This document shows, piece after piece, positions 44,152 to 55,946 of a stretch of DNA of 64,000 bases. A program made the position numbers and the translations under genes. The DNA lies in contig JAFEMH010002324.1 in NCBI GenBank assembly GCA_022495995.1, positions 186,001-250,000 of the forward strand, given 5' to 3'. The notes beneath the pieces are model-generated. The model made no database searches. It worked only from the letters and a program-made list of their open reading frames with translations, and was not told where the DNA came from. The first letter of the stretch is position 1. The number at the start of each line of letters is the position of its first letter. Origin of the DNA: Adenophora triphylla var. japonica. Lineage: Eukaryota; Streptophyta; Magnoliopsida; Asterales; Campanulaceae.

Positions 44152-45660
44152 GAAGCCCCTTGACGACGTCACTTACGGAGGAAGTGGGGTCGTTGATAAG
44201 ATAAGGGTCCTAATCTGGATCGCGTGTTGGGAGAGGAAGTGACCGTGTAGGTTGGTGCGTGAGGACGTGGTGGTGTCCTGAGGGTGACCGCATAGGTCAG
44301 TTGGCTGGACCCTATGATAGGATTCCTACGTATCCCTGGCGGGAATCAAGCCTGATCGTAGTTCGTGTGTGGGGTGAGTGTTGTTGTGCATGAGGACGGG
44401 AGATGTCCTCTGACTGAAACTCTGTGCATGGACGTGGTGGTGTCCTGTGGGTGACCGCATAGGTCGATGGTGAGGACGTGGTGGTGTCCTGAGTGACCGT
44501 ATAGGTCGATGGCTGGACCCTGTGATAGGATTCCTACGTATCCCTGGCGGGAATCAAGCCTGGTCACAGTTCAGAGGTCGTGAAATTGTGAGTGTATGCA
44601 GGCGTGGTGGTGCCCTGAAGTGTCGTGTGACCGCCGAGGTCAGTGGTAAGGACGTGGTGGCGTCCAAGGTGTGCCATCTTACTAGAAGATGGGTAATCTT
44701 ACGAAAAGATGGTTTGTGACCTCCGAGGTCAATTGTGAGGACGTGGTGGCGTCCTGGTATGGAAATTTTACGATTTTCCTAATCGGGTGGTTTAAGGCCT
44801 TCCGGACCGGAGATAGTGATGTGGGAGGTTTATACGGTCTTCCGGACCGAGTGGTTTAAAGCCTTCCGGGCTGGAGATATGTCATGTATGAGGACTTGAA
44901 TCGTCTTCTGGCTGCGGTCATGCCATGTGTGAGGACTTGAATCGTCTTCTGGCTGGGGTTACGCCATGTGTGAGGACTTGAATTGTCTTCTGGCTGTGGT
45001 TGTGGAGGCATGGCTGCCTTGAGCCTTGACTGTGAGAGGTGTGAATGGCTCGCATTTTTTTCTGTTGGGGAAAAGGGTGGATTTACGATGACTGCCGGTG
45101 TTCATCCGTTGGGGATTATCGTGGCCTTGTAGGGGCTTTTCCTGCTGAGAAGGTGAATTCGGGCTTACTTTGATGGCCGGTACTTGAGTTGTCGTTTGGT
45201 GGGCGAAGTTCGGGTTTGCAAGAATTCCCTTTTGACTTGCTGGGGAAGGAGCTCGGGCTTACTTTGATGGCCGGTGCTTGAGTTGCTGTTGAGCGTTTTG
45301 GAGGCGTTTTGTGCCTTGAGATTTGTACTTGGAGGTGCAGGCTCCTTCTTGCGCTTGTTTCACCGTTTAGTGGGCGAGGTCCGGGCTTATGATGACGGCC
45401 AGTGGTTGAATTGCCGTTGAGTGGGCAAAGTCCGGGCTTACACTGACGGCCGGTGGTTGAATTGCCGTTGAGAGGGCGAAGTCCGGGCTTACACTGACGG
45501 CCGGTGCTTGAATTGTCGTTGAGTGGGCGAAGTCCGGGCTTACACTGACGGCCGGTGCTTGCGTTGATGGGTTAAGGACCAAACTGCATTGAATCTGCTG
45601 AAATAGGCTTTTGGACAGCCAGGGGCAAAGATTATAAGGGCAGAAAAGTACTTTGGCCCT
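44152..45660 (-). repeat. Polypurine tract, duplicated stem-loop and repeats of D
   Basis: The polypurine end reads GGGGCTTC on the minus strand next to the LTR. The pre-LTR hairpin occurs twice (44302-44366 and 44509-44574). Between and after are degenerate repeats: GAGGACGTGGTGGTGTCCTG (44260-44760), GCCTTCCGGACC (44790-44870), GAGGACTTGAATCGTCTTCT (44890-45000) and AGTCCGGGCTTACACTGACG (45360-45560). No gene is seen. Confidence 0.75.
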
Positions 45661-45672
45661 CCATTGCAAGAA

Positions 45673-45717
45673 GGTCCGTACGGACCAACCTGGGATGTAA
45701 AGAGGTCCGTACGGACC
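45673..45717 (+). promoter_or_regulatory. Palindrome pair upstream of D's PMD gene
   Basis: GGTCCGTACGGACC at 45673-45686 and 45704-45717, exactly 31 bp apart, ending 156 bp before the ATG at 45874. It is the same 14-mer as in D's LTR promoter, whose decayed pair is also 31 bp apart. Confidence 0.85.
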
Positions 45718-45873
45718 ATGTTTGAATTTTACAGTTCCCAGATTTTGACTGGGTTTAAAACTGAGGCATCCCCTTCATTTCTTCTTCCAGTTTGCGTGAA
45801 CCAGTGAGAGAGAAGGAGAGAAAACCTCCATTGTTACACCAAAATCTTCCATTTTTAGCTTGAATTGCTCGCA

Positions 45874-48800
45874 ATGGCGGAAGGATCTCGGAGAGGTCGT
45901 CGACAACGAAGCCATGAGACGATCGAACAATGGATGGAGCTTCAAAGGAATTGGATCTCCTTCGTTCCTTCTTCGAAGAACCCGGATGTGTTATATCCGA
46001 ATCCGGAGGTGCATAATCGACGAGTCAGGAACGTCGGGGAGGTATGAAATCAATTTCGTCTTGATTCCTTGCTTGAATTGTTGAATGCTAGAACTAGGCT
46101 TTAGTTTTCGCATTTTGTTATTTGCCATGCTTTTTGTGAAATTCGTGACGAATTGTTGAAATTGAGCATGTAAAAATTGTGGGTATGTGAATTTTGTGCA
46201 GAAATGTGTAGATTAGCTCTTATTTGTGAAAATAATGTGCCTCTCTAATGAAATGCATGCTTTGGTGTTTTGTACCTTATGCTATTTATGTATGTACATT
46301 GTGAGAAAAATTGTCATGTGGGGACAAATCTTGTGAAGAATGTAACATGTGCCATGTTTTGTGAAGGGTTTTGTCTGAAAGTGTGTGTCGTATAGGGACG
46401 GACTATTCTTTTGAAAATGTGTCATGTAGTGTGTGCCGTGTTTTTGGTGACGGACTCTGTGGGGAAAGTATGTGTAATATGTGCCGTGTTTTGTGACGGG
46501 TTTTTTGAAAATGTGTCGTGTAGGGCTTAATCCCTCTGTTGAGAAAATTTGTACAGTGTGTGCCGTGTTTTTGTGACGGACTGCCTGGGGAAAATTATGT
46601 GCAATGCGTGCCGTGTTTTGTGAAGGATTACATATGAAAATTATGTGCAATGTGTGCCGTGTTTTGTGACGGATTACATGTGAAAATTATGTGCAATGCG
46701 TGCCGTGTTTTGTGACGGATTACATGTGAAAATTATGTGCAATGCGTGCCGTGTTTTGTGACGGATTACATGTGAAAATTATGTGCAATGCGTGCCGTGT
46801 TTTGTGACGGACTATTTTTATGCTTGAGCATTAAGTACTGTGAATGACGTACCTTTGCTGTGTTTACCTGCAGGATGCGGGGCTTTTGGCTGGGAAAGCC
46901 AAAAAGATAAAGACTCGGGGATCGCTCGAGGCTGTGGTAGAGCTGTGGCAGCAGCTGCCGGACATCTCTATGGGGGGCAGGCCGAGCCCTAGGAGACTGG
47001 TGTATGCTTCCGGCTTGGGCATGTTCGTAGAGAACTTGGCTGGGATCTCCGATACGAGGAAGAACAAGAGCATCTTCCTAGGCTTATCTGAGTATTAGTG
47101 GGATACCACCCACACCTTCCATCTGAGTTGGGGCGAGGTGACGGTGACGCCGACCGATTTTGCTGCTATCACCGGGCTTTCCTTTAAAGGGGGGCCAGTG
47201 CGGTGGAGGGATAGGATATCCGAGGACGTGCTGACGGAGCTGCTGGGCTTTGCGCCTATTCCTCGCAGGGGTCTGGGCATGCTGTACAGTGATGTGGAGA
47301 TGCGGATTACGGCCAGTATTGGGGCCTATTATCGGGGTACCGGCCAGGTGATGGCGGACTAGCTGGCACGCTCTTTTATGTGGTTTGCCCTGTTCGAGAC
47401 TTTGTTCTCGAACCACGCGACCGCGGCTCCCTTTGCTCTGCTGGAGAGTCTAATTGATTTGGAGAGAGTTTGTGACATAGCTTGGGGCGAGGCGGGCCTG
47501 GCCGAGCTTTACTTCTCTTTGTACCGGTTTAGCCGGGGTGTGGCCAGCTCTTTGGCTTGTTTTGATTTTGCTTTGGAGGTATGAGTTTATTGCTTTTTTG
47601 ATTTAGCAACTTGTCATTTCTCTGTTTTCTTTTGCACTGAGCATTTTCTGTTTTTGTCGCAGGTGTGGTTCTACGAGATCTTCCAGTGCTTCCCGTGGGA
47701 TAGAGATCCTGGAGCCATAGCGGCCTATCCTGCTATGTTAGGCTGGGCCCGCCCGGCGAGGATGAGGAGGAACAGCAGGGGGAAGCTTACCATTACCTAC
47801 GGGGAGGTTCAGGCACATCTGAGGAGAGACAGCCCGGTGGAGTTTGCTCTGTACCCTTGGGCTCGATATGAGGCTGATGATTTTGAGGGTGCCCCTCTGG
47901 TGACGGTGCAGCGGAAGATGCTGCGGGGCCTGACCTGCGACGTCATGTACTTGGGAGAGAGGGTCTTTTGGCAGCATGGCCCGGGTATGCTTCCCTTGGC
48001 TCCGAGGGACCCGCCCTTCGGGATGATGGATGTCCGTGATATAGATGTGCTGGAGTTTGAGAGGTATCTTGGCGGCGTGAGTGCCGATGAGTTTGTTTTA
48101 TTTGGAGAGGAGTATGGGACCTTCATGAGGAGAAAGTTGAGGACGCCACAGGTGTTGGCGAGGGAGAGGGAGGCTGGTCCGCAGGGTCCCCCAGAGGTTC
48201 CGGTGCCTGGGCCGGATTTCACATATGTCCGTGGGGACTCATCGAGGAGGAGGGTGTCTGTACCCGTCCCTGAGCAGGCTCCTGCTGCCTACCGAGTGGA
48301 TCCTTATGCGCCGGTGAGTTTGCTTACTCTTTTCATTTTGGCATCTTTTCTGTATTTTTCTCTTTTTGTTGAGTATGACTGTATTGCTGAGCGTTTCTTT
48401 GTTTGTTTGCTTGTGCAGGTCCCGGGGAGAGCCTTTGATATCCTGACTCGCCGTTACGTGGCGATGCGGTCCTTCGCGAAGAAGATGGCGTCGAAGATGT
48501 CTTGCCGGTCTTCGCGACGTGTGCCGGCGTACACGCCGATGCCTTCGAGGCATTCTGTAGATGTTCCTCCACCGAGAGCCGAGTCGGAGTCACAGCAGGA
48601 GGGACCTTCGCGGGGGTGGCATAGCATGGATGTCGGGACGTCTTCGGGAGCTCCGAGGTCGCTGACCCTTTATCAGTTCTTTCCTCTGCCAGATGCTCAG
48701 GGTGAGGGTTCGTCAGAGCCTTCCTTCTTTGATCCTTTCGTCGGATTTGATCCTTCTGAGTACTTTGAGTACCAACCTCAGGAGGGGGTTCGGTACTCTG

Positions 48801-48892
48801 ACGATGAGGAGGTGGCTGGCGACTTTACCGGGATGCCCGACTTCTCTCTTGAGGACCTTGGTGAGGATGATGATGCTGAAGAGTCGGATTAG
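45874..48892 (+). pseudogene. Plant mobile domain (PMD) gene in D, four exons, two stops
   Basis: Exons 45874-46041, 46874-47578, 47663-48313 and 48419-48892. All introns are GT-AG, all junctions are phase 0, and the sum is about 665 codons. Exon 2 begins DAGLLAGKAKKIKTRG and holds the PMD signature THTFHLSWGEVTVTPTDFAA and AITGLSFKGG, then WGEAGLAELYFSLYRF. Exon 3 continues with ECFPWD-like FQCFPWDRDP. The C-terminus is acidic (DLGEDDDAEESD). Two in-frame TAGs (47096, replacing the Trp kept in E, and 47360) make it a pseudogene as read; both fit single C-to-T changes. PMD proteins (PF10536, MAIN/MAIL1 family) act in plant nuclei in gene and transposon silencing; this is a transposon-borne member. 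It is antisense to D, which is why introns can survive in a retrotransposon. Confidence 0.85.
46430..46815 (+). repeat. Minisatellite in intron 1 of the PMD gene
   Basis: Eight copies of a unit with GTGCCGTGTTTTGTGACGG; the last four are regular with a 46-bp period. It lies wholly in intron 1 (46042-46873). Confidence 0.85.
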
Positions 48893-49223
48893 GGTTCATT
48901 TGCTTTCCCTCTTTCGATATCTTCTCTTTTTTTTTTTTAGAAACAGACATTATATGTACCTGTAATAAAACATTCGCATTTGCATCGCAAAGTATTTTAT
49001 TCTAAGATGTAATGTCGTCTTTGTGATTCCCGGGAATTGTCCTAGGAATTGTTTCTATTATTTATTTTATTTGTGCATGCCACGTGAGCTGAGAGTGCGT
49101 TTGTGGGTAGTGTATGCTTGTCGGAAATGGCTTTGGCCAGTGTTTGGGCAGTTTGGAGCAAGGTCCTGCTGGGGACAGTGGTTGTTGGCCAGTTTGCTAG
49201 GAAAGTGGGGCCAGGTGAAATAA

Positions 49224-49268
49224 GGTCCGTACGGACAAACCTAGGTTGCAAATAGGTCCGTACGGACC
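49224..49268 (+). promoter_or_regulatory. Palindrome pair upstream of D's DUF7745-like gene
   Basis: GGTCCGTACGGACA (49224) and GGTCCGTACGGACC (49255), 31 bp apart, ending 117 bp before the ATG at 49386. The 17-bp spacer resembles the spacer of the pair at 45673. The rest of 48893-49385 holds nothing else recognised. Confidence 0.85.
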
Positions 49269-49385
49269 AGCCTTGCTTTTGGGAAGGAAATAACTGCTTT
49301 CCAGTGTCTGGACTTTCCCCATTCCCCATTTGCAGCCATTTTCGAGCTTTCTTCCCCATTTTCTCTAGGAACCTCCATTTTTGCC

Positions 49386-50856
49386 ATGGATTCTTCGTAT
49401 GTCCCAAGAATTTTGCCAAGGCTTTCGCAGGAGAGGCAAGCACACTTCCTTGAGCAGCTGAAAACGTGGATGCGACGCCGTATGAGGCATCAGAGACGGG
49501 CTTTCGAGGTAAGGTTTTGACTTTGCTCGGTTTGGTCTTTTAAGGAGTTGGTTCCTGATTGGGATTTGTTGTGGGTTGTCGCGAAGTTCTGGGATGCTAG
49601 GAGGCATGTGTATTGCTTCTCCTACAATGAGGTAGTGCCCACCTTTGAGGATTTTCGGGCTTTGATTGGAGGACCGGAGGTGGAGGCTATCTCGCTTCCT
49701 TTTATTGGTGGTACTGCTGTGAGCGTGAAGCTTGCAGGCTTTCTTCGGACTTCATTTGAAGAAGTTCAGGGCATGATCCTTGATTCGGGTCATATTGACA
49801 TTTTTGCGCTGCCGGAGCGGTTCATGATTGATGATGAGAGTGATGTCTCGTGCGATGTGTTTTCCTTGTGCGTGATAGGAACGCTTTTCATGGTCAGCTC
49901 CCTTGGGGTTTGCGATGGCGCTTTGCTAGATGTGGTTGGGCACTGCAGAGCTGGAGAGGATATTGTCCCGTTGGTGCTGGGGGAGACTCTTCATGGTATT
50001 GATCGTCGCGGCAGGGATCATTTCATGAGAGGGGAAGCCCCGCTTTGCTCACCTTGTGGCTGCGAGAGAGACTTCGAGGCCATGCTCGAGGCTCCGACGT
50101 CGTTTAGCCCATGGTCATTTGCTCGGCGACCTCTTGTGTTGTATATGGATCGATCCTTTGGGGAGAGATGGATGGCACGGCTTGAGTACGCATCGAGATC
50201 CGTTGGTGGGTTCCTTTGGGGATTGAGACTAGGAGGGACTTGCGGGAAGGGTCCTATGTTGTCAGAGTTCCAGGTTTGTCTTGGTCCTCCTTCTATATTC
50301 CGTCGCTTGTTTCCCGGCAGTTTGGGATGAAGCAAGAGCCTTTGTTGGGCTGGGATGACCTTGCTACTGCGGAGGTGGCTTCTCTTTATATGGCTGATCC
50401 AGGTGCTCTTCTGTATTTTCTGAGGGTATGGAAGTATTCCGCTTTCCCTCCTGTGGTGCTCCTTAGACATCGGGAGAGTGTCGTATTGACGACCCAGTAC
50501 CTGGCCTGGTATGAGCAGCGTGTTGGGCAGTCCCAAGTGGCTTCGGGGAGCAAGCGTGGAGCGATTCTGGGACCCGATTGCCGTAGTATCTATTGCCTTA
50601 GGAGTGCCGAAGCCTGGTCTGACCCTCAGGATGTGACGGGAGACACTTTGTTTGACTACGAGACTAGAGTTGATCGACTGGAGGGGAGAGGTCCCCTTTT
50701 GCGGGACTGGGCAGGGAGGAGATCCGAGCCGAAGCACGGGCGAATGAAGCCCTGAGAGCTACTGGATTGCTTGACTCTACGGGGAGGACCCCTAATCTCG
50801 GACTGAGAGACGCAGACTTGGTTTGTGTGGAGCGAAAGAAGACTCGCCGGGAATGA
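49386..50856 (+). pseudogene. DUF7745-like gene of D, broken
   Basis: ATG 49386 (MDSSYVPRILPRL). Aligned to A's intact protein, the core is VPDWDLLWVVAKFWDARRHV, PTFEDFRALIGG, DIVPLVLGETLHGIDR, then VVRVPGLSWSSFYIPSLVSR and VVLTTQYLAWYEQR. Damage: TGA at 49518, a frameshift near 50190 and another near 50715; the homologous end is at 50854-50856 after a basic RKKTRRE. It follows the PMD gene in the same orientation. The pattern WD-x3-H-x-(F/Y) ... E-V ... T-x2-DF-x-A(L/I) is shared with the PMD gene next door, so the two may be distant paralogues. Confidence 0.8.
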
Positions 50857-51600
50857 GGGAAGAAAGGGAAGAATGGCGAGGGGACAAGCGTAGACGGCGT
50901 GGAATGACCTCCTAGGTATCCATTCATTGCATTGCAAACACATTATTTGTTAAATGTATTAAGCTGTCTTTTAGCATGTTGTGAACTTGAGAGTAGACCG
51001 TGCTTGAACTCATCAAGAAATGTTGTAATCGTTAGTGATTTGTGATTTACTTTTAAAGCTTTGTCGAGACGCAAGATCTCTTGTTCGCTTTTGTGTCTTC
51101 TGTGAACCTTGGCGGCGTCCATCTTTGGACTTTTCTGTTGCATTTGCGGACTGAAGCGGCCTGGGCCCTGACGGCAATCCCCTTTGCTTGGGCTTTGTGT
51201 TGGCTGAGAGGTTGAACGATCCCCTGACAAGTCGTTTTGACGGTCTCTTCCGTGGCTTCCTTGCCTTTTGTTGGCGTCGGGCTCTTGACCTCTTTTTTTT
51301 GTAGCTTCTGCTTGAGCTTTTTTTTTTGTGAGCCCTTGCTCGAGCTCTTTTTTTTTTGTGAGCCCTTGCTCGAGCTCTTTTTTTTTTTTTTTGAAGCGCG
51401 TGAGGGCGAAGACAAGCCCCTAGCTTGGAAGCAGACATGGGTCAGTCGTTTTGATGCTGAGTGACCTTCGGATGTCCTTTGATGTTGCCGCCGTTGTTTG
51501 ACTTGGTCAAGGTGAAGGTGGGGGCATGCTCTTGGAAAGTGTGTAGTTTGATGGAGGTCTTGATTGACATTCAAATTTTTGACTTTTTTGTGTGTTTTTA
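50857..51600. other. Non-coding stretch between D's antisense genes and integrase
   Basis: No gene seen. A poly-T-interrupted direct repeat containing GTGAGCCCTTGCTCGAGCTC lies at about 51310-51380. It yields lysine/serine-rich ORFs on the minus strand, which I do not accept as genes. Confidence 0.5.
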
Positions 51601-51665
51601 GACCGGACCAATTAAGGTTGCCTACGTTCCCCCGGACTAGAGGGCTCAGGTCTGCGTAGTTCGAC
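51601..51665 (-). other. Conserved post-pol stem-loop element of D
   Basis: On the minus strand, GAACTACGCAGACCTGAG then GGGAACGTAGGCAACC, 39 bp downstream of the integrase stop. Same element as in A, B, C and G. Confidence 0.6.
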
Positions 51666-51703
51666 ACTACATGGAGTGCCAAGAGATGCACAGTTGTTCT
51701 TCT

Positions 51704-52985
51704 TTAGGCGAAGTATCTGCGGAGTTTGCTTCCGTTGACTGGATTCATGAAGGGATTGCCGTCTAGGTGCATCGGCTTCATGGCACCTCCCGGAGAAGAT
51801 CTTTTGAACCACGAAAGGGCCGATCCATGTTGGTTCCCATTTTCCCGATGGGTTGGTTCGAGTGGGAGGCTTTTCTTTGAGTACCGGATCGCCTTCCTGA
51901 TGTCTCGGGATTTGACTTTCTTGTCGAAAGCTCTAGCCATCCTGCTTTGATAGGCTCGGACGTGTTCCATGGCCTTTAGTCGTCGCTCGTCTAGCAGAGC
52001 CAATTCGTCATGTCGGCTTCAGAGCCATTCGACTTCGTTGACGTCATTTTCTAGCAGCACTCGGAGTGAGGGAATTTCCAATTCGATGGGAAGGACTGCT
52101 TCCATCCCGTATGTCAGGGCGAATGGGGTTTCTCCCGTGGCTGTTCTGACTGATGTTCGGTAGCCCCAAAGTGCAAGGTGCAGCTTCTCGGGCCAATCTT
52201 GTCCTCGGGTGGTCATTTTTCGGATGATCCGTTCGAGAGTTTTGTTTGCTGCTTCTACGGCGCCATTTGTTTGGGGCCGGTAGGGAGAAGACTTGTGGCG
52301 TGTGATCTTGAATTCGGCCAGCAGTCTGTCGCATTCCCCTTCGATGTGTGAGCCGTTATCTGATATGACCTCGTTCGGGATGCCGTATCGGCAGATGATG
52401 TTTTTCTTGAGGAAATGCGCGACCTTCTTGGAGGTGAGTATCTTGTAGGACTTGGCTTCGACCCATTTGGTGAAGTAGTCGATGGCTACTAAGATGAACT
52501 CGTGACCGTTGCTGCCTGGCGGAGCGATTTTCCCGCTGACGTCAATTCCCCATGTGGCGAAGGGCCAGGGCGTAGTCATGCAGTAGAGATCGTGGGGAGG
52601 TAGATGATTGAGGTTGGAGAACCGTTGACACTTGTCGCAGCTTCGGACAAAGTGGATGCAGTCTGCCTCCATGGAGATCCAGTAGTAGCCCATCCTGAGA
52701 ATGATTTGCATCAAGGCTCTGGCGTTCATGTGGGGACCGCAAGCCCCATTGTGGACTTCGTTCATGAACTTGCTTGCTTCTTCCTGGCTGATGCAGCGTA
52801 GGAGTGGTCCTTGGTAGCGTTTCTTGTACAGCATATCTCCAAGGATGACAAAGTGAGAGGCGAGGCGTTTTAGGGCCATGATGCTCTTGGTTTTGACCCC
52901 TTCCCTGTGTTGACCTTCCTCGTTCATGAAGGCGGTTTCTCCATTCTTGAGGTATTTGAAGATCTGGTTGTGCTGGAAATCGCTT
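51704..52985 (-). pseudogene. Integrase of element D
   Basis: One frame with a single TGA near 52019 (after NDVNEVEWL) and local damage in the last 60 residues. The zinc finger is complete (ACGPHMNARALM, VRSCDKCQRF). The catalytic positions are WGIDVSGKI, SDNGSHIEG and GAVEAANKT. It is better preserved in its core than A's integrase, whose last zinc cysteine is lost. Its upstream boundary at about 52971-52992 is the deletion junction: the frame passes directly from the protease-RT linker to the segment after the second RNase H. Confidence 0.85.
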
Positions 52986-55946
52986 CGGACTTGCGTCTCT
53001 TTAGCTTTTCAGCAAATTTCGCAAATCGTTGTGATTAAAACCTCCTCGGCAGCTTGGGCCCAATTTTTCTCTCGTTTGACAACATGCTTTAAATGTTTGC
53101 TTGATGCATTTATTCAATTAATGTGTTTGCTTCTTTGTTTAGATGATTTGTTATTAACTGCTTGTGTGTTAGTTAATTTATCAGTTGTTAAAGATGCAAT
53201 GAGAGGATACTCGGAAAGATCAAAGCATTCATTAAGAGCATACGGGAATACATTATTGGCAATGAGTTCGTAATCTTCTGGCGTGAGGCCATCAGATGAC
53301 TCGAGAGACTCAAATTCAAAGATAATGGACTCAGGATGGGTTTTGACACTGGACTCTAGGACTCGAGGGGTCGACCAAGTTGTTCGATCATGTCCTTTTT
53401 CTTTGGCGGTGGGTCCGGAGAAGGTGGCCCAATTATTGAGTGGCAATGAGCTTGATAGGAGGCAGGGTTTGAAAGGCTTTGTGTCACCGTTCCCGATCAT
53501 GGCTATCATAGAGTTATCAGAAACAAAATCTATTAGATCTGGCATCTCGATTTTTTCCTTGAAGAGCAGGTGGAGCAGTGGCTCGTTCCAGGCATCGTCT
53601 GCGGAGTCTTTTGCTCTTGTTTTGGGCACTGCTAGCTCGAATGCAAATTTGTCCCGCTTGTGGTCAACAGGAGTATTGACAGAGAGTTTTTCGAGTTCTT
53701 CTGCCAAAGAGGGAGTTTCTTCGAACCAAAATTCATTGTGAATAGTGGTGGTTGTGGGTCCCGGTAGAGGCGGTGTGTCGAGAAATGCTCTTCGGACGGG
53801 ATTTGCCTTGAGGCCTCTGAATCTTGCAATGTTCTGTTGGAGCTTATCGATGGTCATCGGCCAGCTTTGTTTGGCGTTGATCAACTCCGTTCCCTTTTCT
53901 GTGTCTTCATTCAAATTGCCGGCCTTCTTTGTGAAGTACTTGGTCAGGTCAAAGCTATAAGGGTGAAGATCGGAGGTTGTGTGCAAGCCTCTTTTGTTAT
54001 CTGCGGAGCGCTTCCGTGCAGCTTGCTTGTCTTCCGCGATGTGTTTGGGAGTAGGAATGTATCCCAGGCCATGGAGGGTATTCTGCTCTTTGATATTGAT
54101 GATTTGTTGGGTACCCTGATGGCGTTTTCCCAAACCGAGCCCCGGGATGTAGTTCATGTGCTTCATCATCTTCATCGGGGGATGGATCTTGTCCCAAATC
54201 AGAGGCAGGTCTATGTGGCACACCTGGGCCTTTGGGCTTTCGATGGTGAATCCTGTTAGCATCATGCCATCATCGTCGTGCTTGATCTCTAAGACCGGGA
54301 CGCCGTTTGTATCGGTCCTTTCAGTGACTATGCTATCACCGTAGATGATGGTTAGATCTGTTCCTTGGACGAACTTTACACATTGGTGGAGAGTGGATGC
54401 CACCCCATTGATCTGATGTAGCCAAGGGCGTCCCAAAATAGCAGTAAATGTGATCGGGATGTCGATGACTTGGAAGTCGGCCGGACCATTTGTTTTCCGA
54501 ACCACAGTTCAAGGTGGCTATTCCCAGGACTGGGCGAGACGTTGAGTCGTATGCCTTGATTGCCTGAGTTGAGGGCTTCAGATCAGTTGCTTTGATCCCT
54601 AGCAAATCCATCATTTTGGCTGGAAGGACGTTCATGGATGATCCCCCATCTACCAAGACCCGAGGGAGACGGCGCTCGTCCAGTTGAACTGTTATGTAGA
54701 GAGGCTCATTGTGGCCAACCCCAAATTTTGGAAGGTCGAGCTCTGTGAAAGTGATGATGTTGCTGTAGTTAACATTGCCAATCATCTGAACTGCTTCATC
54801 AGGTATTACGGTGATGGGAACCATGGTCTGGGCCAGACTTTCTTCCAACTTAAGCTTGTGCGGGTAAGATGAAGTAAGTAGGGACCAGAGCGAGATGTTA
54901 GCCTGAGTACGCTTGAGCTGAGCTAGGACAGGATCTTCAGCCTTTAGGTCCAGGGTTTCGGCTTCTTTGGCGTAGGGCCCCTTTTCTGTTCGTGGCTCAG
55001 GTATGACTGGCCTTTTGTCTGCCCGTGGAGGATTCACTGGGATTTGACCGGAACGTGTCAGAACGTTCACCTCTGGCTTTACTGCTTTGCTTGTCTCTCC
55101 TATCTCTGTAATGGGAGGACCCTGATTGGCGTAGGGCCAGACTGCGCATTTCAATTCGTTCACCGTCATAGCTTTTGTGGAGACATCCACAGCGGCTTTG
55201 AGGTCGTCCCAAGATAGGAGTTGGGGTATCTGGACCTTCGGGCCTTTGGTGGCGGTGCGGAGTTCGTCCCAGCTGATCATGGAGCAGACGTTGCTGTGGC
55301 CTTGTGCAGAGCCAGGCTGGGGAGATTTGCTGGAGTAGATGATGTAGTAGTCAAACTTTCCTGAGGGTTCTCCGAGGGTTCCGACCGTGGGATCACCGGA
55401 TTCATACCTCTTCTTCAGTTTTTGTTGAGAAGAGGGTTTCTTCTTTCTTCGAGGGCGGCCCTCGTTCATTTCATCTTGGAATTCCATTTCCAGACAAGCA
55501 CTGCAATCGCAGACGTCCCACCAGATGTGTTCGTTGTTTGGCGGTGGTACCGGAACCTCAAGAGGCTGAATGGGCAGGCTTTCCTCCGGGGGGTCTTGTG
55601 GCTTTATGTCATAACTGCATGGCTCGTACAAGGGCAACAGGTTGACTTCTGGGAGACAATGAGAGACGTTAGAAGCTGTAGGAGCAGGCATGACTTTGGA
55701 AGCCCCAGGTAGTTGGGTGGCTAATGTCCTGAAGTGGTGCATGGCACCTTCGATCTAGGCTTGTTGTTCACCTTGGCGTTTCTCAATAGCCATGAGGACC
55801 TGCCAAACCTCTTCCAATGTTGGGAAATTTCTTGGGGGTAAGGTCCCGTTCTCATCGTTGTTATCCACTGACTTGGCCATGAGGTATTTGACGGACTGTC
55901 CTGGTGACAGAGCTGGGAAGGAAGTTGGACCTTGCGGCTTTGACAC
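52986..55946 (-). pseudogene. gag-protease part of element D, RT and RNases H absent
   Basis: The gag-position frame starts near 55946 (PPRNFPTLEEVWQVL) and continues from 55742. It has CDCSACLEMEF like B, and the segment PVLAQLKRTQANISLWSLL shared with A. The protease has VLVDGGSSMNVLPAK near 54640 and ILGRPWLHQ near 54430, with a frameshift near 54505. A roughly 450-codon linker follows to LTTDKLTN near 53170. It ends at KETQVRSDF (about 52985), beyond which A has RT. No capsid domain is recognised, as in B. Confidence 0.8.

Noticed and set aside
45874..48892. PMD gene as an independent host gene
   Set aside because: It lies between D's 3' LTR and D's integrase, has the element's own palindromes upstream, and E carries the same gene in the same position.
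49509..49544. A 36-bp intron in D's DUF7745-like gene (GTAAGG...TAAG)
   Set aside because: Too short for a plant intron, and reading straight through aligns with A's protein apart from one TGA.
51053..51691. Lysine/serine-rich minus-strand ORF of 212 codons
   Set aside because: Produced by a poly-T-interrupted direct repeat; it has no counterpart in other elements.
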